Below, in pieces: positions 1-10,299 of a stretch of 35,414 nucleotides of DNA. The stretch comes from Candidatus Eiseniibacteriota bacterium (GTDB taxonomy: Bacteria > JAFGKV01), in the NCBI GenBank assembly GCA_025453925.1, contig JALOPK010000002.1, forward strand, positions 1-35,414, in the 5' to 3' direction. The position numbers and the translations under genes were made by a program. Below the pieces are notes generated by a model that ran no database searches, was not told the DNA's origin, and saw nothing but the letters and a program-made list of their open reading frames with translations. Every line of letters starts with the position of its first letter. Position 1 is the stretch's first letter.

Positions 1-131
1 CACCAGCGGCCCGCACCCTTGAACGGGGCAAGGCTGAACAAGAGAAACTCGAATCCGAAACGGCTCCGGAAGCGTGAACTCTGCCCCCGATGTCTCACTC
101 GCGCCGCGACGGATATCGCCCCACAGGCCCT

Positions 132-989
132 CTATCCGGTTCGTTCAGCGGCCACAACAACGTTGTGCATGAGCATGGCAACTGTCAAGGGTCCGACTCC
201 CTTCGGCACCGGGGTCACGGCAGACGCAATCTCCCTTACTTCACTGAACGCCACATCGCCGACCAGCCGGTCTCCCACCCGGTTGATTCCGACGTCCACC
301 ACGACGGCCCCGGGCTTGATCATGCCGGCGCTGACGAATGCCGGCCTCCCGATGGCTGCAACCAGGATGTCGGCCTCACGGCACACGGCGGGGAGATCCC
401 GCGTCCTCGAGTGGGCGACCGTTACTGTCGCATCGGCCCTCGTCAGCAGGAGCGACATGGGCATTCCGACGATGTTGCTTCTGCCAAGGACCACCGCCCT
501 CGCGCCCGCAATGACGATGTCGTAGAAATGCAGCATTCTCATGACGCCCGCCGGTGTGCACGAGACGAACAGGGGCTCGAAACCCTTGAGTGCCAGCGCC
601 CCCATGTTCATGGGGTGGAAGCCGTCTACATCCTTGGATGGCATCACCGCCTGCTGGATGTGGGCGGTGTCGTACCCCGGGGGCAGGGGAAGCTGCACCA
701 GAATGCCGTGCACACCAGGGTCGCGGTTCCAGGCATCGAGCCGCTCCGACACCGCGGGTTCGCCGGCGTCGGCTGGCAGGTGCTCCTGGCGGGAGTCAAT
801 CCCCAGCCTCGCCGCGGCGCTCACCTTCCCGCGGACGTAGGAGAGGGAGGCGGGGTCATCGCCCACCACCAGCGTGGCCAGCGTTGGAGTGCGTCCGGCG
901 CTCCGGAGCCGCTGGATACGTGAGGCTAAGTCCGCGTAGACATGGTCGCGAACCGGGCCACCCTCCAGCAGTACGAACGAACCCGCCAC
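132..989 (-). CDS. folD: Bifunctional methylenetetrahydrofolate dehydrogenase / methenyltetrahydrofolate cyclohydrolase; likely GTG start at 989 rather than the longer ORF start at 1076
   Basis: Translation contains FolD-typical segments: VVGDDPASLSYVRGK, GILVQLPLP, PSKDVDGFHPMNMG, VVLGRSNIVGMPMSLLL, ATVTVAHSRT, DVGINRV, VTPVPKGVGPLTVAML. Confidence 0.95.
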   Translation of the reverse strand: MAGSFVLLEGGPVRDHVYADLASRIQRLRSAGRTPTLATLVVGDDPASLSYVRGKVSAAARLGIDSRQEHLPADAGEPAVSERLDAWNRDPGVHGILVQLPLPPGYDTAHIQQAVMPSKDVDGFHPMNMGALALKGFEPLFVSCTPAGVMRMLHFYDIVIAGARAVVLGRSNIVGMPMSLLLTRADATVTVAHSRTRDLPAVCREADILVAAIGRPAFVSAGMIKPGAVVVDVGINRVGDRLVGDVAFSEVREIASAVTPVPKGVGPLTVAMLMHNVVVAAERTG

Positions 990-993
990 CGTT

Positions 994-2247
994 CTACTCG
1001 ACTTCAAGAAGGTCGGAGTACAGCGGGAATGCCTCGCACAACTCCCTGACCTTGACGCGCACGGTCTGCGTTTCATTCTCGTCGTCGACGTGGGTCAGCA
1101 CGCGGTCGATAAGGGCGGCGATGGCGCGCATCTCGGGCTCCTTCATTCCGCGGGTCGTCACCGCGGGGGTTCCGATGCGCAGGCCGCTGGCGATGAAGGG
1201 TTTCTCCGGATCGAAAGGAATCGTGTTCTTGTTCACCGTGATCCCGGCCTTGTCCAGCGCCTCTTCCGCCACCTTGCCGGTGAGCTTCTTGGGAATCAGG
1301 CTCACCAGGAAGAGGTGGGTATCGGTGCCGCCGGACACGATGTGGTACCCCAGTTCCGCCATCGCCCTGGCGAACGCCGTCGCGTTGAGCCGCACCTGCC
1401 GCTGATATGCGCGGAACTCCGCGGTCATGGCCTCCTTGAAGCACACCGCCTTCGCCGCGATGATGTGCATGAGCGGACCGCCCTGCGTGCCCGGGAAGTT
1501 CTGGCTGTTGATCGCCTTGGCGAAGTCCTGCTTCATCAGGATGAGCCCGCCCCGGGGCCCACGCAGGGTCTTGTGGGTGGTGCTGGTCACGATGTCCGCG
1601 TGGGGAATGGGGCTAGGGTGTTCACCGGCGGCGACCAGGCCCGCGATGTGCGCCATATCCACCACGAGGTGCGCGCCGACCTCGCCGGCAATGCGCCGGA
1701 ACGCCGGGAAGTCAAGGGTGCGGGGATAGGCGCTGGCGCCGGCCACGATGAGCTTGGGTCGTGCCTCCTTCGCGACCTTCAGCAGTTCGTCGTAGTCGAG
1801 CTGTTCCGTCGCCTGGCTCACTCCGTACTGGACCACGTTGAAGAAACGGCCGGAGAAGTTCACCGGGTGCCCGTGACTGAGGTGCCCACCGTGGGAGAGG
1901 TTCATGCCCAGCAGCGTGTCACCGGGATTCGCGATCGAGAAGTACGCGGTCATGTTCGCCTGAGTGCCCGAGTGGGGCTGGACATTGGCCGCCTCGGCGC
2001 TGAAGAGCTGCTTCGCCCTGTCTCTGGCCAGCGTCTCTGCCACGTCAACGTTCACGCATCCGCCGTAGTAGCGCTTCCCGGGATATCCCTCGGCATACTT
2101 GTTGGTCATCACCGAGCCCATGGCCTCCATCACGGCCCTGCTGGTGAAGTTCTCGCTGGCGATGAGCTCCAGGGTCGTCGCCTGCCGAACGACCTCCGCG
2201 CGGATCGCTTCGAAGATCTCGGAATCAACCGTCTTCAGATGTCTCAT
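994..2247 (-). CDS. glyA: Serine hydroxymethyltransferase; start taken at the internal Met ([12 protein letters not shown]); the ORF track extends to 2295
   Basis: [39 protein letters not shown], and the PLP-lysine region [17 protein letters not shown]. Confidence 0.97.
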   Translation of the reverse strand: MRHLKTVDSEIFEAIRAEVVRQATTLELIASENFTSRAVMEAMGSVMTNKYAEGYPGKRYYGGCVNVDVAETLARDRAKQLFSAEAANVQPHSGTQANMTAYFSIANPGDTLLGMNLSHGGHLSHGHPVNFSGRFFNVVQYGVSQATEQLDYDELLKVAKEARPKLIVAGASAYPRTLDFPAFRRIAGEVGAHLVVDMAHIAGLVAAGEHPSPIPHADIVTSTTHKTLRGPRGGLILMKQDFAKAINSQNFPGTQGGPLMHIIAAKAVCFKEAMTAEFRAYQRQVRLNATAFARAMAELGYHIVSGGTDTHLFLVSLIPKKLTGKVAEEALDKAGITVNKNTIPFDPEKPFIASGLRIGTPAVTTRGMKEPEMRAIAALIDRVLTHVDDENETQTVRVKVRELCEAFPLYSDLLEVE

Positions 2248-2275
2248 TTCCTGGGTCCTTCCAGTCATACGCCCC

Positions 2276-4174
2276 TCACGGGGCTCCCGTGTCACATGTG
2301 GGATGAAACACAGCGGGCCGCCCGCGGATATCCGTGGCGACTACCCGGTAGTATCCTTCCGATCCGGTCAAGAAGGCCTCCCGCACAAGAAAGCATGTGT
2401 CGGCGACTGAGGCCAGTGGCCTGCCGCCGCCGACCGAAAAGGCCGCCGGTACCTGGTACACGAGATAGCCCGTCGCGCCGCTCATGCGCCGCCACGACAG
2501 CAGGAGGTCGTGGCCGCTGCGGACGCCCTCGAGGGCAAGCGGCGGGTTCCCGTTCGCCAGGGTGACGGTCATGGAATCGCACGCTACGTTTCCCGCGGCA
2601 TCGCGGACAGTGACCCGCACCACATACGCTCCGTCGGGGTGCAGCCCGGTATTGAAGGCGTGGGCCTCATCGGTGACTTCCGGCAGGCTGTCTCCGTCGC
2701 AGTTGGTGAGGATGTGGTAGAACTCCCGGGTATCATAGTCGCCCGCGGTCGGACATACGGCGTCGTGCTTCCAGAGCACGGGCACGATGAGCTCATCGAA
2801 CGCGCCGCCCTGGTACACATCGATCTCGTGATTGAAGTAGACAGCACACCGATCGTTCACCACAGGGAAGAGAGGGCGGCCCTGGGGATAGATGTGATAC
2901 CGGATCTCATGGGCGCACAGTACCCACGGGCTCTTGGTTCGGTCGCCCACGTGGGCAATGATGTCGACCAAGCCCGTGAGCGAGCCGGCCGGAAGGTAGG
3001 TGGACGTATTGTCCCGGCAGAAGGCCAAGAGCGCCCCATTGGCCTCCAGAAGGAAAGGAGCGTCACCTTCCACAACGTCGTCGGCCAGAAGGAGGGGATT
3101 GCCCGTGCAGAGCCACTCACCGTTCCACGCGGTCCCCGTGGCCGTGATTCGGGCGAAATGAAGATGGGTGAAATCCGCCACCGGCCATGGCACCAAGGTG
3201 CCCAGAAAGTCGCCCTGGGCAACGGTATCGCCCACGCTCACCGCGATGCTCAGCAGGTCAAGGTGGGCATAGAGCCAGCCCTGGCAGGGCCCGGGCCCTG
3301 CCGAATCCCCCACGGCCACGCGCCAGTGGTAGGACCCCGAGGTCGTCAGTACGGCTTTGACCACGCCGGGCGCGACCGCGTACACCGGCTCATAGTGCGC
3401 CCCCATGAAGTCCACTCCGGGATGCCGGTAAGGGAATCCGCCATAGTTCTGGTATTCGCCATAGCTGTTCCCGATGGGGGGGAGCGTGTCCGGCAGAAAT
3501 GGCCACGGGATGCCGCGGGTCGCGGGTTTGAGCGGAGGAAGCGGCATCCGCTCAGGCGGGCCGCGCCGCATGACCATTCCGTCCCAGCACAACCGCACGC
3601 GCCATGCCGACCATTCATCAGTGCCCTGGACAATGCATCCGACGACCCCTGCCGTGGAGCCAAGCCAGGTGATCCGTTCGCCGGCCGCGACGGTGAACAC
3701 CGGCACCGGCTCACGCTGGTCGAGGAGGAACACCGCGCGAGCCGTGGCAACGAGGAGCCGCTCCGCGTCCCAGGTGAGGCCCACCGCGGGGGCGGGGATC
3801 CCGATGGCGTCCGGCGCAGCCCCGCCGTGGATTTCGATGGTGCGCTCTCTGGCGACTGCCACCCGTCCGTCTATGGACACCGCAAACGGGGCACCCGCAG
3901 GATGGCCTCCGACAATCCGGCCTTCTCCATCCGTCACCACGATCCGGTCCCCGGAAAGAAACGCGAACCGCATGCCGCCCGGCGCGACCTGGGGACTGCG
4001 GAAACCCGGCCGCCTCGCCGTGCTGACCAGCCGCCCGTCGGCGGTGAAGAAGCCGATCTCACTCTGCCCCGCGTCATCCACCGCCACCTGCACGAAACCA
4101 TCACGCATGGGGAACCGGTCCACCGGAGCCTTGGTGACGAACACGGCGAAGACCAACGCAAGACAGTGCGTCAC
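2276..4174 (-). CDS. Secreted M23-family (LytM-like) peptidase with a C-terminal fibronectin/Ig-like region
   Basis: N-terminal signal-like sequence [17 protein letters not shown]23-type ligand motifs HPGVDFMG and [19 protein letters not shown] segment typical of M23 domains. Confidence 0.75.
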   Translation of the reverse strand: MTHCLALVFAVFVTKAPVDRFPMRDGFVQVAVDDAGQSEIGFFTADGRLVSTARRPGFRSPQVAPGGMRFAFLSGDRIVVTDGEGRIVGGHPAGAPFAVSIDGRVAVARERTIEIHGGAAPDAIGIPAPAVGLTWDAERLLVATARAVFLLDQREPVPVFTVAAGERITWLGSTAGVVGCIVQGTDEWSAWRVRLCWDGMVMRRGPPERMPLPPLKPATRGIPWPFLPDTLPPIGNSYGEYQNYGGFPYRHPGVDFMGAHYEPVYAVAPGVVKAVLTTSGSYHWRVAVGDSAGPGPCQGWLYAHLDLLSIAVSVGDTVAQGDFLGTLVPWPVADFTHLHFARITATGTAWNGEWLCTGNPLLLADDVVEGDAPFLLEANGALLAFCRDNTSTYLPAGSLTGLVDIIAHVGDRTKSPWVLCAHEIRYHIYPQGRPLFPVVNDRCAVYFNHEIDVYQGGAFDELIVPVLWKHDAVCPTAGDYDTREFYHILTNCDGDSLPEVTDEAHAFNTGLHPDGAYVVRVTVRDAAGNVACDSMTVTLANGNPPLALEGVRSGHDLLLSWRRMSGATGYLVYQVPAAFSVGGGRPLASVADTCFLVREAFLTGSEGYYRVVATDIRGRPAVFHPTCDTGAP

Positions 4175-4190
4175 GACCTCCCTCCTGGGG

Positions 4191-6122
4191 TCACAGTTCG
4201 AGGCCTCCCGGCGAGTTGTTTCTCCTGGCCCGCCGGCTTGCGGATCCTGCTCCGGCGTCGAGGTCCGCCGCAGATGATGACGCTCTCGGTGAGGGGAGTT
4301 CGATCACTACCGTCGTCCCCTTTCCCACGGTGCTGGCGATCTCCATTTGCCCGCCATGATCCGAGATGATCCGATTGCAGACCGACAGCCCCAGGCCCGA
4401 CCCCTGCGCCTTGGTGGAGAAGAACGGCGTGAAGACCTGGGGAAGATTCTCGGGAGGGATGCCCTCTCCGGTGTCCACTACTTCGACGCGCACCGAGGCG
4501 GCATCGGCGCGCTCCACGGCGCGCACGACGAGCACCCCGCCGTTGGGCATCGACTCCACGCCGTTCAGCAACAGGTTGAGGAAAACCTGTTGTACCTGCG
4601 CATCATCCATCATGGCAAGGGGCGCCGGGGTAGGCAGTTCGATGTTTACCTTCACGGCCTTGTCCGATGCCCTCGTGCCGAGCCCTTGCACTGCCTGCAT
4701 GATCGGCCGGTCGATGGCACACGGTTCGATCCGCGGTCGGGCGGGCCTCCCCAGGGTCAGGAGATCCTGCACGATGCCGTTCACCCTGGTGATCTGCTGC
4801 ACGATCGTGTCGGTGTGGCGCTTGGCCCGTGGATCACCGGACAGAAGACTACCGAGAATCTGCACCCCGGCCAAAACGCTGGCCAGCGGGTTTCTGATCT
4901 CATGCGCCATGCCGGCCGCCATCGCCCCTAAAGATGCCAGTTGGTCCGCACGCCTGACCCGCTCTTCCAGCCGCTTCACGCCCGAGAGATCCTGGAACAC
5001 GAGGATCGATCCCCGCTCCACGTCATCGTCAGGCTCGATGGGGGCGGCGCTCACGCCCAGTACGATTGATTTTCCGCTGGGCAGGCGCACCCTCTGTTCC
5101 ATGCGCATCACCGACTCGCCTGTCCTGATGGCGCGGGAGAGGGCGTCATCCCGCTTGAGGCCGAGAATCTCCGCGGCGTGCCGGCCAACCGTGTCGGCGT
5201 CGGTCAAGGACAGGACCGCCGTTCCGTGCCGGTTGATGGAAAACACCCTTCCCTCGGTGTCGAGCACCATGATCCCCGACGGCACATGGGCGAGGAGTTT
5301 GGACACGATGCGCTTGGATCCGGCGGATCCCGCTCCGGAGAGGAGGGCGTCGATCAGCATGGAAAGTGCGGTGACCCGTTGTTGTTCCCTGGCTCCGAAG
5401 GGAGCGCCTTCCAGGCCGTGCACCAGGAAGAGGCGGAGGGTCGGCCCGGACCGGCCCAGGGGGACGACCAACACGTCACCTCCATGGGGCGTGTGCTCGA
5501 ACTCCGCACTGGGAAGCCTTTCTTTGAGAAGAACCGGGCCCTGGGCGGAGATCATCTCGCGAGCCGATCTTGCGGTGCCGGCCACGCGGTCGACCAGAGC
5601 CGCGCCGGAGAGGTCGCCGGTGTCGGCGAGCGTAACGAGGGCTCCCCGGCGGACCTCGCTCAGTCTCGCGTAGCGGCATCCGATCAGGCGGCGCGCCGCT
5701 TCAACGATGGTGTGGTGGAACCCGTCGCCAGGCTTGCTCGCGAAGATAGGCTCCCAGATGAGGTTGTCGCTCCACAGTCTGGAGAGGCGGAAACAGAGCT
5801 CATCCGGCGTATAGGGCTTGATCAGAGCCTCCCACCCCGCCGCCGCCGCCCGTTCGAGGACTTCCCTGCCGGAGGATGGGCGCCCCGTCAGCACGACGCA
5901 CCGGCAGGCGGTCTGCAGCGCCGCGATGCCCGCGGGGCCGGCCTCCTCCAGATCCACGACGACCGTGACTCCCGTCCATCGCGGGTCGCCGGGAGGCGGG
6001 AAGTCCGCGGGGGAGTGGCACGCGGTCACCAGAGCGCCTTTGGCGGCGAGAGCCCTCTCGATCTGCGGCTTGAAGTGGCGTGTTTCGAGGAGGTAGATTT
6101 CCGCGAGTTCCAGCACGTTCAC
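4191..6122 (-). CDS. PAS-domain sensor histidine kinase with an N-terminal receiver-like domain and a GAF-like segment
   Basis: H-box MAAGMAHEIRNPLASVLAGVQIL; N-box FLNLLLNGVESMPNGG; G-boxes DTGEGIPPENL and GSGLGLSVCNRII; PAS segment GIMVLDTEGRVFSINRHG. Confidence 0.9.
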   Translation of the reverse strand: MNVLELAEIYLLETRHFKPQIERALAAKGALVTACHSPADFPPPGDPRWTGVTVVVDLEEAGPAGIAALQTACRCVVLTGRPSSGREVLERAAAAGWEALIKPYTPDELCFRLSRLWSDNLIWEPIFASKPGDGFHHTIVEAARRLIGCRYARLSEVRRGALVTLADTGDLSGAALVDRVAGTARSAREMISAQGPVLLKERLPSAEFEHTPHGGDVLVVPLGRSGPTLRLFLVHGLEGAPFGAREQQRVTALSMLIDALLSGAGSAGSKRIVSKLLAHVPSGIMVLDTEGRVFSINRHGTAVLSLTDADTVGRHAAEILGLKRDDALSRAIRTGESVMRMEQRVRLPSGKSIVLGVSAAPIEPDDDVERGSILVFQDLSGVKRLEERVRRADQLASLGAMAAGMAHEIRNPLASVLAGVQILGSLLSGDPRAKRHTDTIVQQITRVNGIVQDLLTLGRPARPRIEPCAIDRPIMQAVQGLGTRASDKAVKVNIELPTPAPLAMMDDAQVQQVFLNLLLNGVESMPNGGVLVVRAVERADAASVRVEVVDTGEGIPPENLPQVFTPFFSTKAQGSGLGLSVCNRIISDHGGQMEIASTVGKGTTVVIELPSPRASSSAADLDAGAGSASRRARRNNSPGGLEL

Positions 6123-6182
6123 TCTCCGGTCTTCGATCAGCGGGACCAGGAAGATACCCTATGCGCTGATCCCGGCAAAGGT

Positions 6183-6239
6183 GGAGGATGGAGGATTGGA
6201 AGAATGGAAGGGTGCAAGAGTGGAAGAGTGGAAGAGTGG
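6183..6239. repeat. Degenerate 8-bp tandem repeat, consensus GGAAGAGT, about 7 units
   Basis: Direct reading: ggaggat ggaggatt ggaagaat ggaagggt gcaagagt ggaagagt ggaagagt gg, in the gap between the divergent kinase and regulator genes. Confidence 0.85.
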
Positions 6240-6393
6240 GGGGAGGCGCGATGACTGTGCACGGTGAACAGTGGCCGGCAGACAGTGAATTCCTGGCGCT
6301 GCGAGGCCAGTCGCAACCCTTGACCGCATGCGGCCGGCCGCTACCTTGGGTAAAGAAGGCTATGAGGTACACCAGGGATCGGGTGAGGTGCCT

Positions 6394-7656
6394 ATGACGG
6401 ACGAACTGGATGCCCTTGAGGAGGCGCCGAATCATTCGCGCCACGCCATACTCATCGTCGACGACGAGGTCACATTCCGGCGGTCGCTGTCGGAGGGTAT
6501 CTCCCTTCTGAGCGGCGACAAGTACCAGCCTGTGGGGGTCGGTTCGGTCGACCAGGCCCTGGCCCTGCTCAAGCATCGCCCCTTTGCCGCGCTGGTGACG
6601 GATATCCGGATGCCCGGGAAGGACGGTCTCCAACTCCTTCTTGAGATGAAGCGGCAGTCCATTCGGGTGCCGACTTTGGTCACCACGGCGTATGGCTCGC
6701 CGGCCGTGCATGCCCAGGCGGCGCGGAGCGGAGCAGTACGGTACATGGAGAAGCCGTTTCCTCTGGAGCACCTCATCGACTTCCTCGACGCCGCCACGGC
6801 GGAAGTTCAGACCGCCCGCGCCCGCTCGCTGGACCTCGTCGAGGTGGTGGAGATGCTGTGCATGGGCGGACGCGATATGCGGGTCGCCGTGCGCACCCGA
6901 GACATCCAGGGAAGCCTCTACATCAAGACCGGCGAGATCGTGCACGCGACCATGGGTGAGCGTACCGGCAGCGAAGCCTTGCTGGATCTGCTTGCCCTGC
7001 CGCAAACCCAGATCTCCACCGACCCGGGCGAGGAAGCGCCCGAAATCACCATCGATGTACCGTGGCGCGAGTTGACCGAGGAGGCGTGGCGGAGACGAAC
7101 GCTCATGGCGCCTCGCCACGCGGGGGCGGCGCCGCCCACGGCGCCCGAGCCCGCACCGGTTGAGGCACCCGAAACCACGATCTCGACGGAGGCCGAGCAG
7201 ATGCTCGCGAGGCCGGTTGAGCCGGCACTTCCGGCACCCGAACCATTGTCCCCCCCCGCTCCCCGTTTCTGGGCCGGCGTTGGCATTGCGGATATCGAGG
7301 CCCGGCTCGCGGCAGCGCTTGGATCCCCCCGCCCTCCGACGGTGCTCGAACTCGACGCCGCGGACCAGGCTTCGGCGCTCTTGGCAACGGGCACCGGTGA
7401 GCGCGTGGGCGTTGCGCTGGGCGCGGGAGGTCTGGTGGGGTGTGTCGTCAAAGTGGCGGGAGCGGCGCGGGTGTATGTGCCGGCGGCCAGTCTTCATGCG
7501 GTGCGCGGGGATTGTTTCGGGCCGGCCCTGCCGGAGCGCCGGCTCTATGCCTGCGCCCGGGCGGCTCTTTCCGCCTCGAAAGAACGCACGGGCCGCTGGG
7601 CCGCGCTCAGGTCTCGGGGCGGACACCGAAATGGAGGCGGTCATGGAACCCGATGA
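6394..7656 (+). CDS. Response regulator with N-terminal REC domain and PATAN/DUF4388-like domain plus an uncharacterised C-terminal region
   Basis: REC: ILIVDDEVTF, ALVTDIRMPGKDG, VTTAYG, RYMEKPFP. PATAN-like: RTRDIQGSLYIKTGEIVHATMGERTGSEALLDLL. Confidence 0.85.
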   Translation: MTDELDALEEAPNHSRHAILIVDDEVTFRRSLSEGISLLSGDKYQPVGVGSVDQALALLKHRPFAALVTDIRMPGKDGLQLLLEMKRQSIRVPTLVTTAYGSPAVHAQAARSGAVRYMEKPFPLEHLIDFLDAATAEVQTARARSLDLVEVVEMLCMGGRDMRVAVRTRDIQGSLYIKTGEIVHATMGERTGSEALLDLLALPQTQISTDPGEEAPEITIDVPWRELTEEAWRRRTLMAPRHAGAAPPTAPEPAPVEAPETTISTEAEQMLARPVEPALPAPEPLSPPAPRFWAGVGIADIEARLAAALGSPRPPTVLELDAADQASALLATGTGERVGVALGAGGLVGCVVKVAGAARVYVPAASLHAVRGDCFGPALPERRLYACARAALSASKERTGRWAALRSRGGHRNGGGHGTR

Positions 7657-7972
7657 GATCGTAGGAATCCTGGGATCACGGCCAGGAGTATCCAGCGTGC
7701 TGATTGCTGATCAGGGCGGGGCAATCCTGGGGCACGCCGGCGACACCGATCCCGAGGCCCTTGCCGCGGCCGCGGTCTTCGTGGTGTCGTGCGTCACCAG
7801 GCTCGGGGATTCGCTGGCTCTGGGTGATCCGCTGTACGTCCTCGCCGCGTCTGCGCACCGAAGGCTGGCGTTCGTCCAGGGAACCGCGGGGTTGGCGGCG
7901 ATGGAACTCTCCGGCCCGGCCGTCGCCTCAGGTGCCTGTCACGAGGCCCTCGCCCTGCTCCACGGGCGATAG
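7643..7972 (+). CDS. Roadblock/LC7-like small protein (about 109 aa); start overlaps the end of the upstream gene
   Basis: MEPDEIVGILGSRPGVSSVLIADQGGAILGHAG...DPLYVLAASAHRRLAFVQ resembles the Roadblock/LC7 fold pattern (GV..VLI.D..G..L). Alternative start at 7631. Confidence 0.6.
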   Translation: MEPDEIVGILGSRPGVSSVLIADQGGAILGHAGDTDPEALAAAAVFVVSCVTRLGDSLALGDPLYVLAASAHRRLAFVQGTAGLAAMELSGPAVASGACHEALALLHGR

Positions 7973-7996
7973 GGCCGACCGGATGGAAAAGGAGTC

Positions 7997-8689
7997 ATGA
8001 TGGTCAAAGAGCAGATTGCTCAGTTGGCGACCGTGTCAGGGGTCATCGGCTGCGGCCTGCTGGCCCGCGATGGCGCGGTGCTTCTCAACATGATGCCGGA
8101 GTTCATCTCGCCGGGCGAAGCGCGAAAGGCCGCCGACGCCGTGGTGGAAGCGATGCTCGGGCTTGAGACACTGGAGGAAGGCGTCTGGGAGATCGACATG
8201 GCCTTCGCCGAGGTGCTGTGCGTGATCCGTCCCGTCGGAACGTCTATCCTGATGCTTCTATGCGACCCCGACGCCAACTTGCCCATGCTGAAGATGAACG
8301 TGAACGTCGCGGCGAAGCGCATAGCGGCCGCGCCCGCCCACGAACTGACCGAGCTGCGGGCCGCCGCCGAGGCGACGCTCCAGGCGGAGCGACAGGCGGA
8401 GCGACAGGCGGAGCAGATCGTCGACGACTCGCTTCCAGTCGATGCGGTCAAGGCAGTCATCGCCGCGATCCGCGAACAGCTCGCCCAGAGCGACGTGTCG
8501 GACGCGATGGTCGACCAGATCCTGGGATCGACGGGTCTCAACCTGGAGGCGCCCACCCGGCCGAGCCTCAGAGCGGCACTCAATGACATTCTCGAGAAGG
8601 GGATCTCGAGGTCCATGGGCCGGGCGGAGGCCACCCGCTGGCTGAACCAACTGGTGAAACAGCACGGCCTCACAAAGCCCGGTGCGTGA
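7997..8689 (+). CDS. Second Roadblock/LC7-like protein with a C-terminal helical extension
   Basis: IAQLATVSGVIGCGLLARDGAVLLNMMPEF...LCVIRPVGTSILMLLCDPDANLPMLKMNVNVAAKRI; LQAERQAERQAEQ linker. Confidence 0.6.
   Translation: MMVKEQIAQLATVSGVIGCGLLARDGAVLLNMMPEFISPGEARKAADAVVEAMLGLETLEEGVWEIDMAFAEVLCVIRPVGTSILMLLCDPDANLPMLKMNVNVAAKRIAAAPAHELTELRAAAEATLQAERQAERQAEQIVDDSLPVDAVKAVIAAIREQLAQSDVSDAMVDQILGSTGLNLEAPTRPSLRAALNDILEKGISRSMGRAEATRWLNQLVKQHGLTKPGA
8381..8416 (+). repeat. Three copies of a 12-bp in-frame repeat (caggcggagcga)
   Basis: caggcggagcga caggcggagcga caggcggagcag, encoding QAERQAERQAEQ. Confidence 0.9.
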
Positions 8690-8787
8690 ATACTTCGGGA
8701 GGCCTTTCGATGCCCCTCAATCGCGCAGCCTACTGTCGGCGTTCCCGCGCCGATTCCTCACACCTTTTGTCCAGGAGGACACATCTC

Positions 8788-10284
8788 ATGAGAGCGCTCT
8801 CGGTTCTTGTCTGCACACTGATTCTCTCCACCGCGACCTCCCGCGCCGAATCGTACCGCGATATCGAGAAGCGGGTGACCGAGCACCGGCTGCCCAACGG
8901 CCTCACGTTCCTTTTCCTCCCCCGCGGGCAAGCCCCGGTGTTCTCATATGCCACCGTGGTCCACGCGGGCGCCGTGAATGAGCAGTACGGCATCGGTGGT
9001 CTCGCGCACATGATGGAGCACATGGCTTTCAAAGGCACGAGGACGGTGGGCACCACCGACGCCGCGGCCGAAGAGGCGGCGCTCCAGCGGGTGGACGATG
9101 CCTATGTTGCACTGCTGGCCGAGCGGCGCAAGGGGGTGCGGGCGGATTCGGCGTTGCTGGCAGATCTCACCAGCGTGTTCCGCGCTGCGCAGCAGACGGC
9201 CGGCGAGTTCGTCGTGGCCAATGAGTTCTCCAAGATCCTCGACGAGCACGGCGCCGAGGGAGTGAACGCGGGCACGGGCGCGGATCAGACCGTCTACACC
9301 TACGCGCTGCCCTCCAACAAGCTGGAGCTGTGGGCGATGCTGGAGAGCGATCGGATGACCAACACGGTTTTCCGAGAGTTCTACAAGGAGAACGAGGTGG
9401 TGCAGGAAGAGCGCCGTATGCGGGTCGAGTCGTCCGCCGGGGGACGACTCATGGATGAGTTTCTATCCGCGGTCTACAAGGAGCATCCCTACGGACACGG
9501 TTTGATCGGCACACCGTCAGACCTGAAGAGCTTCACCCGGATGGATGGCGCCCGATTCTGGGACACCTACTATCTGGCGAACAACATGACGGTGGCCGTG
9601 GTGGGCGATGTGGACGTCGAGCGCGCCAAGGGAATCGTCACACAGTACTTCTCAGTGGTTCCCTCGGGGCCGGAGCCGCCCCCCGTGATCACCGCCGAAC
9701 CGCCGCAGGCGGCGGAGCGCCGGGTCATTCTCGAAGACGCGGCCCAGCCGTTCCTGGTCGTCGCGTATCACGTCCCCGATGAGAACCATCCCGACTTCCT
9801 CGCCTGTAAGGCCGTGATGGACGTCCTGGCGGGGGGCAGGAGCTCCCGCGCCTACACACGGCTTGTGAAGGAGAGCCAGCAGGCCGTCCAGGTCGGCGGG
9901 TTCGTCGGATACCCCGGCTCCCAATACTCTACCGTGGCGCTGGTATTCGCCGTTGCCTCCACAGGCACCGATATCCACGATCTGGAGACGGCACTGCATG
10001 AGGTTGCATCGTCCATGACGAGCGACCCGATCACCAAGGAAGAACTGGACGGCCACAAGGCCCGCGCGAAGGCGCAGTTCCTTCGGCAGCTCCGCTCGGA
10101 TGAGGGGCTGGCAATGCAACTCGCTCACTTCCAGGAGTTCCAGGGCGGGTGGCGCAACCTATTCACTCATCTGGACAGGGTAGATGCCCTTACCACCGCC
10201 GACTGCAGCAGGGTGGCGGCGGACATGCTTCGACGGAACAACAGAACGGTTGGTATCATCGAGCCGCCGGCTCAGGATCAATAG
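8788..10284 (+). CDS. M16 (insulinase/pitrilysin family) peptidase, catalytically complete subunit, with signal peptide
   Basis: HxxEH zinc motif in GGLAHMMEHMAFKGT; start MRALSVLVCTLILSTATSRA at 8788 after an AGGAGG-like site. Confidence 0.92.
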   Translation: MRALSVLVCTLILSTATSRAESYRDIEKRVTEHRLPNGLTFLFLPRGQAPVFSYATVVHAGAVNEQYGIGGLAHMMEHMAFKGTRTVGTTDAAAEEAALQRVDDAYVALLAERRKGVRADSALLADLTSVFRAAQQTAGEFVVANEFSKILDEHGAEGVNAGTGADQTVYTYALPSNKLELWAMLESDRMTNTVFREFYKENEVVQEERRMRVESSAGGRLMDEFLSAVYKEHPYGHGLIGTPSDLKSFTRMDGARFWDTYYLANNMTVAVVGDVDVERAKGIVTQYFSVVPSGPEPPPVITAEPPQAAERRVILEDAAQPFLVVAYHVPDENHPDFLACKAVMDVLAGGRSSRAYTRLVKESQQAVQVGGFVGYPGSQYSTVALVFAVASTGTDIHDLETALHEVASSMTSDPITKEELDGHKARAKAQFLRQLRSDEGLAMQLAHFQEFQGGWRNLFTHLDRVDALTTADCSRVAADMLRRNNRTVGIIEPPAQDQ

Positions 10285-10299
10285 GAAGCGAGAGAGCCC

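Noticed and set aside
1-131. Possible next gene downstream of folD on the minus strand
   Set aside because: Too short a segment before the window edge to identify a product.
2510-4369. 619-aa plus-strand ORF opposite the M23 peptidase and kinase genes
   Set aside because: Antisense to genes with clear motifs, with His/Arg/Gly-rich nonsense composition typical of high-GC shadow ORFs. The same reasoning applies to 1090-2565, 5178-6254, 5800-7644, 10159-11622, 13714-15129 and 22441-23391.
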